A DNA stretch of 52,749 nt, taken from contig NZ_JASFDV010000044.1 of NCBI RefSeq assembly GCF_030766825.1, positions 1 through 52,749 of the forward strand. Reading direction: 5' to 3'. The translations under genes and the position numbers were made by a program. Shown one piece after another: positions 42,845 to 52,364 of this stretch (positions within the stretch are counted from its first letter, which is position 1; each line of letters opens with the position of its first letter). The DNA comes from Nocardiopsis sp. CC223A. GTDB lineage: Bacteria; Actinomycetota; Actinomycetes; Streptosporangiales; Streptosporangiaceae. The notes below the pieces were generated by a model. It searched no databases. It worked only from the letters and a program-made list of their open reading frames with translations, and was not told where the DNA came from.

Positions 42845-43350
42845 ATGGATCGCGGACACGCGCTGTTGGAGTACGCGGCGGTGCTGTCGCTGGTGGCGGT
42901 ACTGGTCGTCGCGGTGCTCCCCGTCCGCCCGGTCTGGGAGGGGGTGGAGCGGTCGCTGCACCGGGTGGTGCAGGGGCCCGCCGCCGATCCGGACCGGACC
43001 CTGGACCCGGTGGCCGCGGCGGACGTCCTGCTGCGCTGCGGCCGCGGACTGCCGCGCCCGGACCCGGTGGGCAGGGTGGACTGCGCCCTGGCCGTGCTGG
43101 CGCTGCTGGACTCGGACGTGCTGGAGGCGACCGTCCTGCGGTTGGAGGCGGAAGAGCTGCACGAACTCTTCTCCAGCCGTTCCTTCTCGGAGGTGCCGGC
43201 CGCCCGGATCGCCGTCCGGCTGCTGTGGGAGCACGCCTCGGACGAGGTACTGCGCCGCCTGGCACGGACCGGGACGTTCGGGTTCTGGGGGCCGGCCCTG
43301 GACTCCCCCGCCGGGGACTGGGTCCTGGGGTTCGTGAGCACGGGTGGTGA
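42845..43350 (+). CDS. Flp-like pilin N-terminus with alpha-helical domain; stop codon lost
   Basis: Starts at ATG 42845 with AGGGGG 4 bases upstream, 9 bases after the DUF559 gene. MDRG^HALLEY has the prepilin peptidase signature (Gly before the cut, Glu at +5, Tyr at +6), followed by a hydrophobic helix AAVLSLVAVLVVAVL and an about 135-residue helical region with two Cys. Third-position G/C is high until about 43342 and then falls, and both other frames have a TGA there (43335-43337 and 43348-43350). The frame itself has no stop until 44629, fully through the next gene. A frameshift or loss of the stop near the 3' end is the likely reason, so the end given here is an estimate. Function beyond the pilin module is unknown. 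Confidence 0.55.
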
Positions 43351-43367
43351 TCGCGTGTACGCGATCA
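43348..43367. promoter_or_regulatory. Perfect 20-base palindrome
   Basis: TGATCGCGTGTACGCGATCA is a perfect inverted repeat (9-base arms, 2-base centre), at the point where the pilin-like coding signal ends and about 140 bases before the next start. It fits a TetR/GntR-type operator for the downstream gene; no T-run suggests a terminator. A second dyad GTCGTCCGG/CCGGACGAC follows at 43423-43445. Confidence 0.5.
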
Positions 43368-43508
43368 TCGAACAGAACACTGCGTCACCGCGTCGTACCT
43401 TGGGCACGCACAACACCGCGATGTCGTCCGGGCGCTCCGGACGACGACCCCCCGTACCCCCCGCGATCCGCGCGCGGTCGCGTGAACCGCAGAATCGAGG
43501 TCGAGGCC

Positions 43509-44264
43509 GTGTCGTCGATGTCGTCGTTGCCCGACACCGTGCCCGAGAACGAGCCCGCCGCCCCGGTCGGGCGGTTGGGGTGGCCGATGGCCCTGGTACT
43601 CCTCGCCGTGTGCCTGGCCGTGGCCGCCAGCGGCTGGTGGGTGGCCCGGGTGGTCTTGAAGGAGCCCGAACCCGAACGGCCCTCCCCCGAGGACGCCGCC
43701 GCGTTCGTGCTGGACGCCGCCGAGCGGATGGAGGGGGCCGACTCCTACGCGCTGTCCTTCACCCGGCTCCGGGAGGGGCGGCGGGTGGGCGAGGGCACCG
43801 CGTCCTACGACGCGTCCGGGAACCCGCGGTTCGAGCTGTCCTTCACCTACGCGGACGGCCCCGAGGTGTACCACTACGACCTGGGGGACGGCGTGCCGAT
43901 CACCACGGCGGGGCACGGGCTACAGATCCCGGAGGAGCCCTCCGAGGCGGACCGGTACCTGTGCTCGGCGATGTTCGGCGCCGCCAAGCTGCACGAGATC
44001 GCCGAGACCTCCGCCGACCTGGAGCTCGTGGGCCGGGAGGAGCTCGACACCGAGGCGGGCGCCCGCGCCGCCCTGCGCTACGAGGGGACGTTCACCGCGT
44101 GGGTCGGCGGCCACGACCCCGAGACCGGGACCAACACCCTGGAGTCGGTGGAGGGGGTGCCGTTCACCCTGTGGCTCTCCCCCGACGGGGACCCCCTGCG
44201 CCTGGCCTACGGCACCCCGACCGGCTTGGAGGAGCTCTACGAGTACGGGCACCCGCCCGTCTGA
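43509..44264 (+). CDS. Membrane-anchored LppX/LprG-like sensor-type protein
   Basis: A 251-residue protein with one N-terminal transmembrane helix (PMALVLLAVCLAVAASGWWVA, about 25-45) and an outside domain of about 195 residues. The domain (AAFVLDAAERMEGADSYALSFTRL, then ASGNPRFELSF, and a C-terminal LWLSPDGDPLRLAYGTP) resembles the extracellular part of the kinase at 5524-7635 and the LppX/LprG lipoprotein fold, which holds lipids. The start is GTG 43509, with GAGG 8 bases upstream; ATG 43518 is also possible. There is no kinase domain here, so it may be an unlinked sensor. A perfect palindrome lies upstream and a hairpin about 220 bases downstream. Confidence 0.75.
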   Translation: MSSMSSLPDTVPENEPAAPVGRLGWPMALVLLAVCLAVAASGWWVARVVLKEPEPERPSPEDAAAFVLDAAERMEGADSYALSFTRLREGRRVGEGTASYDASGNPRFELSFTYADGPEVYHYDLGDGVPITTAGHGLQIPEEPSEADRYLCSAMFGAAKLHEIAETSADLELVGREELDTEAGARAALRYEGTFTAWVGGHDPETGTNTLESVEGVPFTLWLSPDGDPLRLAYGTPTGLEELYEYGHPPV

Positions 44265-44481
44265 GGCCCCCGCCGGGCGCGAACCGCCGTCGGCGGAAGC
44301 CCACGGGCGGCGGGCCCGGGGCACCTTGTCGGGACCGCGGTCCCGGGGCCGGGCGGATACCGGCTCGGGCGGGCGGAGGAACACCGGGCGGACACCCTCC
44401 GGCCGGTGGCCGCCACCCGCGAACGGCGACCATGGGGCCGTACCACTACCGGTACCGGCACGGGCGGACGGCGGTGAAGGA

Positions 44482-44506
44482 CCGGGCCCGCAGGCGGCGG
44501 GCCCGG
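44482..44506. terminator. Bidirectional hairpin between convergent genes
   Basis: Perfect 10-base arms CCGGGCCCGC/GCGGGCCCGG with a 5-base loop lie between the convergent LppX-like and pectate lyase-like genes. It can end both transcripts. Confidence 0.6.
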
Positions 44507-44562
44507 GAAACCGCCTCGGAGCCGCGACCCCGGGGCCGGGCGGCCGCCTGCGGGCGGCGGGG

Positions 44563-45597
44563 TCAGCCGGGGGCTCCCGCGGAGGCGGAGACGATGTCGG
44601 GGACGTCGGCGGTGTCGTCGAGCTCGTAGGCGTAGGGCGGGTCGTCGACCGAACCGAAGAGTTCGGGCTGGGCGGTGTCCACCAGGAGGTTGTCGCGGGT
44701 GAAGGCGGCGCCGGGCTCCTCCGGGTCGACGCGGACGGAGATCCCGAAACCGTCGAAGTAGTTGCCCTCCACCAGGACGGCGGAGCCGTACCCCGACTCC
44801 ACCCCGTACTCGGCGTCGCCCCGGTAGAGGTTGTTGAACACGTGCGCCTCGCCGCCGCGGACCCGGGGGCTGCGCGTGGCGGTGCCGTCGAAGAGGTTGT
44901 GGTGGACGCTGACCCGCAGCGCCCCCGGTTCCTCCTCCCTGCCGCCGATGCTCAGCGCCGCCGCGGCGTCGCGGAAGTGGTTGCGGGAGACGGTCACGTG
45001 GTCGGCGCCGGCGGTGACGCTCACGAGCGGGTCGCCGCCGCCGTCGCGCAGGGTGTTGCCGTCGATCCACACGTGGTGGGCGCCGCCGCGCACCGACACC
45101 GCGGTGCCGGCGGTGTCCAGGGTCAGGCCGCTGACGATGACGTTGGCCGCCCCGTCCACGACCAGGCGCCCCCCGGTCAGTACGGCGGCCTCGTCCGCGG
45201 CGGCGGTGAGGGTCTTGTCGGAGCCGATCTCGACGGTCCCGTCCAGGTCGACGTCGCCCGAGACCTCGATCACGAGGGGTTCCTCGGCGGCCAGGTGCTC
45301 GGCGAGCTCGTCGGCGCCGGTGGCGGTGACGGTCTCTCCGGCGGCGCCACCGGTGACCGCGGGGAACTCCTCACCGTCCCGTTCCAGCGGCTGGGCGGCC
45401 CAGCCGACGGGGGCGGCCGGCCCGTCGTCGGGGGCCGGTTCCGAGGGGACGGGGCTCTCGTCGACCGTGTCGGGCGCCGGGGAGTCGGCCCCGGCCTGGG
45501 CGGGTTCGGGAGCGGGGTCCTCCCCACCGGAGCAGGCGGCCAGGGCGGCGCCGAGCGCCAGGGCCGTCACAACGGTGAGAAGCGAACGTGCGGTCAT
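44563..45597 (-). CDS. Degenerate pectate lyase-like beta-helix lipoprotein
   Basis: A 344-residue lipoprotein. The start ATG 45597 follows GGAAAG; the lipobox is LAAC near residue 22, then a Pro/Asp-rich linker. A right-handed beta-helix follows, with PL1-like rungs: VWIDGNTLRD, ADHVTVSRNHFRD, RVSVHHNLFDG, TRSPRVRGGEAHVFNNLY (retaining the catalytic-type Arg). But the calcium-binding DGLVDI segment of PL1 is changed to DPLVSV, and the following His/Lys region is lost. Compared with the intact lyase at 32634-33917 it is likely to bind pectin-like polymers or to have altered activity; this is inferred. Two GC-rich hairpins flank the gene. Confidence 0.75.
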   Translation of the reverse strand: MTARSLLTVVTALALGAALAACSGGEDPAPEPAQAGADSPAPDTVDESPVPSEPAPDDGPAAPVGWAAQPLERDGEEFPAVTGGAAGETVTATGADELAEHLAAEEPLVIEVSGDVDLDGTVEIGSDKTLTAAADEAAVLTGGRLVVDGAANVIVSGLTLDTAGTAVSVRGGAHHVWIDGNTLRDGGGDPLVSVTAGADHVTVSRNHFRDAAAALSIGGREEEPGALRVSVHHNLFDGTATRSPRVRGGEAHVFNNLYRGDAEYGVESGYGSAVLVEGNYFDGFGISVRVDPEEPGAAFTRDNLLVDTAQPELFGSVDDPPYAYELDDTADVPDIVSASAGAPG

Positions 45598-45711
45598 GGA
45601 GAGCTTTCCAGCGAGCGGGGCGGTCGGGGGGACCGAGGGGGTCGAGCCACACCTTGCCACAGCGCGGGCCACGGTCCCAACCCGGCCCGCACGGGCCCGC
45701 GGAACACAGGA

Positions 45712-45742
45712 GGGCGCCGGCCCCGCGAGGGGGTCGGCGCCC
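45712..45742 (-). terminator. Terminator of the oligopeptide ABC operon
   Basis: The arms 45712-45724 and 45730-45742 pair at 12 of 13 positions with a 5-base loop, about 60 bases after the stop codon of the substrate-binding protein gene. Confidence 0.7.
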
Positions 45743-45803
45743 GAAAGGACGTCAACGGCGGCGGGTCAGGGCCGCCGGTGACCGTTTCCCACGGCCGGGG
45801 AGG

Positions 45804-47522
45804 CTACTCCTCGTCCTTGGCCCAGCCGATGTCCTCGTAGACGTAGTCGCCGGCGAGGCCGAACTCACCCCAGTTGTGCAGGTTGTCCTTGAGGACGTAC
45901 TGGCCGGGGCGCTCGAACATCGGAACGGTCAGCACCTCGTCCCAGATGGCGGCGTCGATCTCGTTGGCGATCTCCGCGTACCGGTCGGGGTCGGTCTCCT
46001 GGCCCAGCTCCTCGAAGAGGTCGTTGATCTCCGGGGTGGAGTGGAAGCTGACGTTGTTGCCCCAGTCCTCGCCGTCCTCGTCGTACGGGCCGCCGAAGTT
46101 GCCCGCGCTGCTGGTGGCGTACGGGTTGGAGCCGGTGAGCACGAACGCGGCCAGCTCGTAGTTGCCCGGGATGATGTAGTCGGAGAACAGGGCGTTGCCC
46201 GGCACGTGCTGGACGTCGACCTCGATGCCGATCTCCGCGAGCATCTCGCGGGTGATGTCGGCCTCGTCCTTGGCCAGCTGCATGTCGTCGGAGGCGACGT
46301 AGCTGAGGGTCAGGGTCTCACCGTCGGCGTTGGTGCGGAACTCCGCGCCCTCCTCCAGGGTCCAGCCGGCCTCGTCGAGGAGCTCGCCGGCCCGCTCCGG
46401 GTTGTACTCGCCCAGCTCGCCGCTGTTGTCCTGGTAGCCGTGCTGGCTGGAACGCAGCAGGCGGTTGACCTCACCGGTGATGGGCCAGTCGACGGGGCTC
46501 AGGGCCACGTTGGCGAGGGTGTCGCGGTTGATGCCCATGGCGAGGGCGTGGCGGACGTTCTTGTCCGACAGGATCTCGCTGCCGGCGTTCACCGAGACGA
46601 AGCGGTGGCCGTTGTTGACGGCGCGGGTGAAGTACGCGCCCTCCTTGCCCTCCAGGAGCTTGTAGCCCGCGGAGTCGTAGCCGAGGTAGAAGCCGTCGAT
46701 CTCACCGTTGTTGAACGCGGTGGCCTGGCCGTCGATCGCCACGTTCACGAAGATGATCTCGTCGAGCAGCGCGGGGTCGCCCCACCAGTCGTCGTTGCGG
46801 CTGACGGTGATGCGCTGGGTGACCTCGTCGAACTCGGGGTTCGCGAACGGGCCGGCGGTGACGAACTCCTCGCCCTCGGTGTAGCCCTCGGCGAACAGCT
46901 CCTCGTCCTGCATGTACTCCTTGGGGTACACGATGTCGAAGAGGGCGGGCCAGTCGGAGTACGGCTGGGAGAACTCCAGGGTGAAGGAGAATTCGTCCTC
47001 GCCCTCGACGACCTCCTCGATGTACTTGTAGCCGTCGTCGCCCTGGATCTCGAACTCGCCCTCGACCTCGCCGTTGATGACGGCGACCTGAGCGGCGTAG
47101 TCCTCCCAGGTCACGGGCTCGCCGTTGGACCAGGTGGCGTCGGGGTTGAGGGTGAAGTCGACCGTGAGGCCGTCCTCGCTCACCCCGTAGTCGAGCACGT
47201 ACTCCTCGCGCGGCTCGTAGGTGCCGTCGGGCTGGAAGCGCGTGATGGAGGGCATCAGGCCGGCCATGACGCGGCGGACGTCGGCCTTGTTGCCCTGGAT
47301 GTGGACCATGTTGTACTGGTCCTCGTACTCGCTGAGGGCCCAGACGAACTGGCCGCCCTCCTGAAGGTCCTCGCGGGGCGCCGGGTTGAGGTCGGTCGCC
47401 TCCAGGGAGGCGTTCTCCTCCTGGGCCTCCTCGGTGGACTGTCCGTCGTCGTTGCTGCAGGCGCTGGCCATGACGACCAGTGCCGCGACGGGGGCGAGAT
47501 AACGCGCCTTCCCGATTCGCAT
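45804..47522 (-). CDS. Oligopeptide ABC transporter substrate-binding lipoprotein (family 5)
   Basis: A 572-residue extracellular solute-binding protein. The start is ATG 47522, preceded by AGGAGGAAT. A signal peptide ends in a lipobox (MASAC, Cys21). The fold matches SBP_bac_5: GGQFVWALSEYEDQYN, PSITRFQPDGTYEPREEYVLDYGVSEDGLTVDFTLNPDATWSNGEP type strands, then VRHALAMGINRDTLANVALSPVDWPITG and SGELGEYNPERAGELLDEAGW. The last gene of a four-gene operon with two permeases and a double ATPase, so its ligand is probably a peptide. It is unusually acidic. A terminator hairpin follows. Confidence 0.92.
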   Translation of the reverse strand: MRIGKARYLAPVAALVVMASACSNDDGQSTEEAQEENASLEATDLNPAPREDLQEGGQFVWALSEYEDQYNMVHIQGNKADVRRVMAGLMPSITRFQPDGTYEPREEYVLDYGVSEDGLTVDFTLNPDATWSNGEPVTWEDYAAQVAVINGEVEGEFEIQGDDGYKYIEEVVEGEDEFSFTLEFSQPYSDWPALFDIVYPKEYMQDEELFAEGYTEGEEFVTAGPFANPEFDEVTQRITVSRNDDWWGDPALLDEIIFVNVAIDGQATAFNNGEIDGFYLGYDSAGYKLLEGKEGAYFTRAVNNGHRFVSVNAGSEILSDKNVRHALAMGINRDTLANVALSPVDWPITGEVNRLLRSSQHGYQDNSGELGEYNPERAGELLDEAGWTLEEGAEFRTNADGETLTLSYVASDDMQLAKDEADITREMLAEIGIEVDVQHVPGNALFSDYIIPGNYELAAFVLTGSNPYATSSAGNFGGPYDEDGEDWGNNVSFHSTPEINDLFEELGQETDPDRYAEIANEIDAAIWDEVLTVPMFERPGQYVLKDNLHNWGEFGLAGDYVYEDIGWAKDEE

Positions 47523-47599
47523 GGGGATTCCTCCTATGGGGATGGGTAGGCCGACGCGCGGGGCGGCGTCGGCCCGTGCCAGGTCGGGCCGGACGGGAG

Positions 47600-49798
47600 C
47601 TAGAGGACCGACTGCCGCTCCGCGAAGTGGCATGCGGTCGCCTGGTCGCCACCGTTGGTGGCCTCCAGCGCCGGTTCGACGCTCGTGCACCGCTCCTGTT
47701 CGGGTGCGGAGAGGGTGACGAACTTCTGGCACCTGGTCCGGAACCTGCAGCCCGACGGCGGGTTGGCGGGGCTGGGCAGGTCACCGTCCAAGACGATGTG
47801 CGTGCGTGCGCGCTCCTTCTCCGGGTCGGGGATGGGGATCGCGGACAGCAGCGCCTGGGTGTAGGGGTGTGCGGGCCGGGTGTACACCGAGTCGGTGTCA
47901 CCGATCTCGACGATCCGGCCCAGGTACATGACGGCCACGCGGTCGGCGATGTGCCGGACCACGGACAGGTCGTGCGCGACGAAGAGGTACGACAGGCCCA
48001 GCCGGGCCTGGAGCTCCTCCAGGAGGTTGACCACGCCCGCCTGGATGGACACGTCCAGGGCGGACACCGGCTCGTCGAGCACCAGGAGCTTGGGCTCCAG
48101 GGCCAGGGCACGGGCGATGCCGATGCGCTGGCGCTGGCCGCCGGAGAACTCCGAGGGGTACCGGGTGGCGTGCTCGACGTTGAGGCCGACCAGTTCCAGC
48201 AGCTCGTAGACGCGGGCGGTGGTGTCGGCTTCGGGGTACCGGTGGGTGCGCAGCGGTTCGGCGATGATGTCGAAGACCGGCATGCGCGGGTCGAGCGAGC
48301 TCATCGGGTCCTGGAACACGATCTGCATGTCGCGGCGGAGCGCGAACCGGTCGGAGCCGCTCATCTTGGACGTCTCGCGCCCCATCACGCTGACGCTGCC
48401 GCCCTGCGGCTTCTCCAGCCCCATGATCTCCATGAGGGTGGTGGACTTGCCGCAGCCGGACTCGCCGACCAGGGCCAGGGTCTCGCCCTCCCGGATGTCG
48501 AAGTCGATGCCGTCGACCGCGTAGACGGTGCCGACCCTGCGCTTGAACACCGCGCCCTTGGTGAGCGGGTGGTGTTTGATCAGCGATTCGACCCGCAGCA
48601 TCTCGGCACGGTCTTCGCGGCGCACCTTCGCGGCGGGGACCTCGGGGATCTCCGGGATCGGGTAGATGTCCTGGGCCGTCCAGGCGTTCTCGGCGATCTC
48701 GCCGGAGCGGAGGCACGCCACCCGCTGGACGCCTGTGTCGGCGGCGACGGCCCCGCCGGAGGTGCCCGCCTCCTGGGCGGCCCGGATCTGCGCCTTGGAG
48801 GGTTGGCCGCCCACCGGGAGCAGGTCGGGTTCGGCCAGCGAGCACTCGGGCTCGGCGATGGGGCAGCGCGGCGCGAAGGGGCAGCCGGGCGGCAGGGCGG
48901 TCAGCGAGGGCGGGGTGCCCTTGATGGGGACGAGGGCGCCCTGGCGCTCCAGGTCCATGCGGGGTACGGCGCCGAGCAGGCCCATGGTGTAGGGCATGCG
49001 GCTGCCGTAGTAGATCTCGTCGACGGTGCCCATCTCGACGGGGCGGCCCGCGTACATGACGAGCATCCGGTCGACGAACCCGGCGACGACGCCGAGGTCG
49101 TGGGTGATCATGACGATCGCCGCGCCGGTCTCCTCGCGGGCGGTGCGCAGCAGGTCGAGGATCTGTGCCTGGATGGTGACGTCCAGGGCGGTGGTGGGCT
49201 CGTCGCAGATGATGACGTCGGGGTCGTTGGCCATCGCCATGGCGATCATGACGCGCTGGCGCATACCGCCGGAGAACTCGTGCGGGAACGAGCGGTAGCG
49301 GCCCTCGGGGTTGGGGATGCCGACCAGGTCGAGCAGGCGGACGGCGCGCTCGCGGGCCTCCTCCTTGGTCGCCTTGGGGTTGTGGACCAGGACGGCCTCG
49401 GCGAGCTGGTCGCCCACGGTGTAGACCGGGGTCAGGCCGGACAGCGGGTCCTGGAACACCATGGAGATGACCTTGCCGCGGCGGGTGGCCATCTCGCGGT
49501 CGTCCAGGCCCAGGATCTCCTCGCCGTGGAGTTTGACCGAGCCGGTGATGACGGCGTGGTCGGGCAGCAGGCCCATGGCGGCCATGGAGGAGACGGACTT
49601 GCCCGAGCCGGACTCGCCGACGATGCCGAGCACCTCGCCGCGCCGGACGGAGTAGCTGACGCCGCGGACCGCGTTCACGTCCGGGTTGCCGTTGAATCCG
49701 CGGAAGGTGACGGTGAGGTCTCTGACCTCCAGCACCGGGGTCTCGTCGCCCGGTCGCTCCGAGGTCGCCTCGGTGTTCTCGATGGTCTGTGCGCTCAT
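47600..49798 (-). CDS. Dual ATP-binding protein of an oligopeptide ABC importer (DppD-DppF fusion)
   Basis: A 732-residue protein with two ABC ATPase domains in tandem. The start is ATG 49798 after GGGGGAAG. Domain 1 (about 25-285): Walker [10 protein letters not shown]-loop FQDP, signature FSGGMRQR, Walker [13 protein letters not shown], His in THDLG; domain 2 (about 395-660): [19 protein letters not shown], signature [25 protein letters not shown]. Each is followed by the oligo/dipeptide C-terminal Cys cluster: [14 protein letters not shown] and [13 protein letters not shown], a probable metal or iron-sulphur motif of the family. Usually these are two proteins; here one polypeptide supplies both. 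It forms an importer with the two permeases. Confidence 0.95.
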   Translation of the reverse strand: MSAQTIENTEATSERPGDETPVLEVRDLTVTFRGFNGNPDVNAVRGVSYSVRRGEVLGIVGESGSGKSVSSMAAMGLLPDHAVITGSVKLHGEEILGLDDREMATRRGKVISMVFQDPLSGLTPVYTVGDQLAEAVLVHNPKATKEEARERAVRLLDLVGIPNPEGRYRSFPHEFSGGMRQRVMIAMAMANDPDVIICDEPTTALDVTIQAQILDLLRTAREETGAAIVMITHDLGVVAGFVDRMLVMYAGRPVEMGTVDEIYYGSRMPYTMGLLGAVPRMDLERQGALVPIKGTPPSLTALPPGCPFAPRCPIAEPECSLAEPDLLPVGGQPSKAQIRAAQEAGTSGGAVAADTGVQRVACLRSGEIAENAWTAQDIYPIPEIPEVPAAKVRREDRAEMLRVESLIKHHPLTKGAVFKRRVGTVYAVDGIDFDIREGETLALVGESGCGKSTTLMEIMGLEKPQGGSVSVMGRETSKMSGSDRFALRRDMQIVFQDPMSSLDPRMPVFDIIAEPLRTHRYPEADTTARVYELLELVGLNVEHATRYPSEFSGGQRQRIGIARALALEPKLLVLDEPVSALDVSIQAGVVNLLEELQARLGLSYLFVAHDLSVVRHIADRVAVMYLGRIVEIGDTDSVYTRPAHPYTQALLSAIPIPDPEKERARTHIVLDGDLPSPANPPSGCRFRTRCQKFVTLSAPEQERCTSVEPALEATNGGDQATACHFAERQSVL

Positions 49799-49811
49799 GT
49801 GTGCTTCCCCC

Positions 49812-50723
49812 CTAGGACCGGCGCGACTTGGACTGCGGGTCCAGGGCGTCACGCAGCCCGTCCCCGATCATGTTCACCGCGAGCACCAGGATCACCAGGA
49901 GCACCGTGGGGAACGCGAAGATCCACCAGTCGCTGTTGGCGTACTTGGAACCGTCCGCGATCACCACGCCGAGGCTGATGTCCGGCGGCTGGACGCCGAA
50001 GCCGAAGTAGCTCAGCGAGGTCTCACCGATGATCGCGGTGCTGACCGCGATGGTGGCGTCCGCGATGAGGAGCGACGACATGTTGGGCAGGATGTGCCGG
50101 AGGATGATCTTGTGCGAGGGGACGCCCATGAACCGGGCGGCGTGGATGTACTCCCGTTCGCGCAGCGAGATGGTCATGCCCCGGATCATCTTGGAGGTGA
50201 CCATCCAGCTGAACATCGCCAGCAGCAGGACCAGGACGATCCAGCCCCCCTCGCCGCCGAACTGCTCCGCGAGGATGGCCAGGATGACGAAGCTGGGCAG
50301 GACCAGGGCGAGGTCGGCGATCCACATCAGGGCGCGGTCGGTGATGCCGCCGAAGTAGCCGGCGAACGCGCCGACCAGGGCCGCGATGCCGGTGGACAGC
50401 AGCGCCACCAGCAGACCGATGAGCAGCGACTTCTGGAGTCCGGCGGTGGACTGCGTCCAGACGTCCTGGCCGGTCTTGTTGGTACCCATCCAGTGGTCGG
50501 CCGAGGGGGAGGCGAAGAGCGCGGCGTAGTCGCGCTCGCCGACCTCCCAGCCGCTGACGAGCGGGCCGACGAAGGCGAGCAGGGTGAGGAGGGCGAGCAG
50601 GCCGAGCCCGATGATCACCCGGGGGGTGCCCAGGAGTTGGCTGGCGATGCCCTTGATCCGGTTGGGCGCCGGCGGCACGGTCGGGGCCTTCGCGGGCTCC
50701 GTGCTCGTTTCGATCGTGCTCAT
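49812..50723 (-). CDS. Oligopeptide ABC transporter permease (DppC/OppC type)
   Basis: A 303-residue inner-membrane subunit with about 6 helices. The start ATG 50723 follows GGAG 8 bases upstream. The N-terminal [21 protein letters not shown] helix and [16 protein letters not shown] are the OppC_N and GTDxxGRD-type blocks; the EAA loop is [27 protein letters not shown] (about 179-206), which contacts the ATPase. It pairs with the permease encoded just upstream and is 13 bases from the ATPase gene start. Confidence 0.94.
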   Translation of the reverse strand: MSTIETSTEPAKAPTVPPAPNRIKGIASQLLGTPRVIIGLGLLALLTLLAFVGPLVSGWEVGERDYAALFASPSADHWMGTNKTGQDVWTQSTAGLQKSLLIGLLVALLSTGIAALVGAFAGYFGGITDRALMWIADLALVLPSFVILAILAEQFGGEGGWIVLVLLLAMFSWMVTSKMIRGMTISLREREYIHAARFMGVPSHKIILRHILPNMSSLLIADATIAVSTAIIGETSLSYFGFGVQPPDISLGVVIADGSKYANSDWWIFAFPTVLLVILVLAVNMIGDGLRDALDPQSKSRRS

Positions 50724-50802
50724 GACTGGCTCTCCAGCTCGATGGCAGCGGGGACGTACTGGCGGAGTGGGATGTGCGCGGACGCGCGGTTCCGTGTCAC
50801 TG

Positions 50803-51783
50803 TCACACCCGCACCCTCGGGTCGAGCCAGGCGTAGAGGATGTCCGAGAGGAACGAGGCCAGCATGATCGTCACGGCCATGAAGCAGGAGGCCGCGGCCA
50901 CGATGTGGACGTCCTGCTGGAAGATCGCGTCGATGAGCCAGGCGCCCATCCCGTGCCAGCCGAAGATCTTCTCGGTGAAGGTCGCGCCGGAGACCATCAC
51001 ACCGAACGTGAAGGTGAAGTAGGTGATGGTCGGGATCAGCGCGGTGCGCAGGGCGTGCTTGAAGAGCGCCTTGCGCCGGGTGAGCCCCTTGGCCATCGCG
51101 GTGCGCACGAAGTCGGCGCCGAGCACGTCCAGCATCATGTTGCGCTGGTAGCGGGCGAAGGCCGCGAAGAGCGCGACGGCGAGCACGAAGGTCGGCAGGA
51201 TCGCGTGGTGGATCCGGTTGAGCAGGAGTTCCCAGCCGTTCCCCTGGAAGCCCGCCGAGTACTCGCCGGAGAACAGGAAGAACTGGAAGCCGAGCGCTTC
51301 GTTGATCCCGGTGGCGAACACCTGCACGCTGAGCGCGATGACGACGGTGGGGATGGCCAGCACGAAGAACGAGGCGACGGTGGCGGCCTTGTCGAACATC
51401 CGGTACTGGCGCACCGCGGCGTAGGCGCCGATGGCGATGCCCAGGGCGCTGCCCAGAAGGGTGGCCACGGTGATGAGCCGCAGGGTGACGCCGGCCTTGA
51501 GCCAGATCTGGGGCGTGACGTCGCCGCCCTGGATGGTCTGCCCGAAGTCGCCCTGGGCGACGCCGCTCAACCAGGTGACGTACCGCTGCGCCAGGGGCGT
51601 CTGGTCGTTCAGGTTGAGGGTGTCGAGCTGGGTGTTGATCACCTCGTCCGTCGGCGGCGGCTGCATCTGCTCGAAGTAGCCGCGCGGATACAGATTGGCG
51701 GCGGCGAGCAGGTACGCGAAACTCGTCGCGAGGAAGATCAGCACGACGTAGTTCAACAGTCGTCTGACCAGGAACTTGCCCAA
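50803..51783 (-). CDS. Oligopeptide ABC transporter permease (DppB/OppB type)
   Basis: A 326-residue inner-membrane subunit with 6 helices. The start is TTG 51783, with GGAGAG 4-6 bases upstream; no ATG or GTG fits better. FLVRRLLNYVVLIFLATSFAYLL is the typical first helix. The RQYRMFDKAATVASFFVLAIPTVVIALSV block and the EAA loop DVLGADFVRTAMAKGLTRRKALFKHALR are conserved. It is the first gene of the operon (permease B, permease C, double ATPase, binding protein), 79 bases before the next gene. Confidence 0.94.
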   Translation of the reverse strand: MGKFLVRRLLNYVVLIFLATSFAYLLAAANLYPRGYFEQMQPPPTDEVINTQLDTLNLNDQTPLAQRYVTWLSGVAQGDFGQTIQGGDVTPQIWLKAGVTLRLITVATLLGSALGIAIGAYAAVRQYRMFDKAATVASFFVLAIPTVVIALSVQVFATGINEALGFQFFLFSGEYSAGFQGNGWELLLNRIHHAILPTFVLAVALFAAFARYQRNMMLDVLGADFVRTAMAKGLTRRKALFKHALRTALIPTITYFTFTFGVMVSGATFTEKIFGWHGMGAWLIDAIFQQDVHIVAAASCFMAVTIMLASFLSDILYAWLDPRVRV

Positions 51784-52364
51784 AACTCTCTCCGAACCTC
51801 ACAGCCGAGCCCGGCGCGGTGGTCTGTTGACAGGGATGGTCGTTCGCCAAGAGCACCGGAGGTGAGCGGTTCGGAGCCCGTGTGGCTGGTGGCCTGTTAA
51901 GCATCCGTGATCCCGCCACCACCGGTGGGGGTCACTCCCGGTGACTGCCGAAACACAATTGCGTCCGATTCACGATCCGTGACCGGAATGTCAAGAGTCT
52001 GGGGCATCGCTAGACACTCGACGGTAACCAGTGCATCAAGAAAAGACAACGGAGCACCTTTGCCGGGTGAACTCCTGTCGATTTGTCAATCTTTGCACAG
52101 AAAGACACGGGAGCGTCACACGCAGCCATAAAAACTCGCTGAGCTGCGAAGACGTGTCCGGCAATCGAAGCGACGTGTCATCACCGTTTACACGAAACCC
52201 GACAAAACCGGCAATCATATGACCAAGAGCCGGCAAGTCGTCATCTGCGGGAAACCCGCCACCGCCCCACCGGGATCCGGCTCCGGATCGCCCCGGGGTC
52301 GCCCCGGCCGCACGAAAGGGGCACCGCACCCCCGGCCGTCCGGCATCACCCAGCGTGAGGTGAC
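51784..52364. other. Promoter/leader region of the oligopeptide operon
   Basis: No gene in 581 bases; the middle (about 51940-52230) is clearly less GC-rich than its surroundings. On the minus strand TTGACA at 51989-51994 is a good -35, but the -10 at the right distance (TGAATC or GAATCG) is weak. A second TTGACA (52084-52089, minus) also lacks a good -10. The long AT-richer leader suggests regulated transcription. Confidence 0.45.

Noticed and set aside
42845..44629. Reading the pilin-like gene as one 594-residue protein
   Set aside because: From about 43350 the frame is an Arg/Gly-rich shadow of the LppX-like gene, which has a membrane helix and normal codon use.
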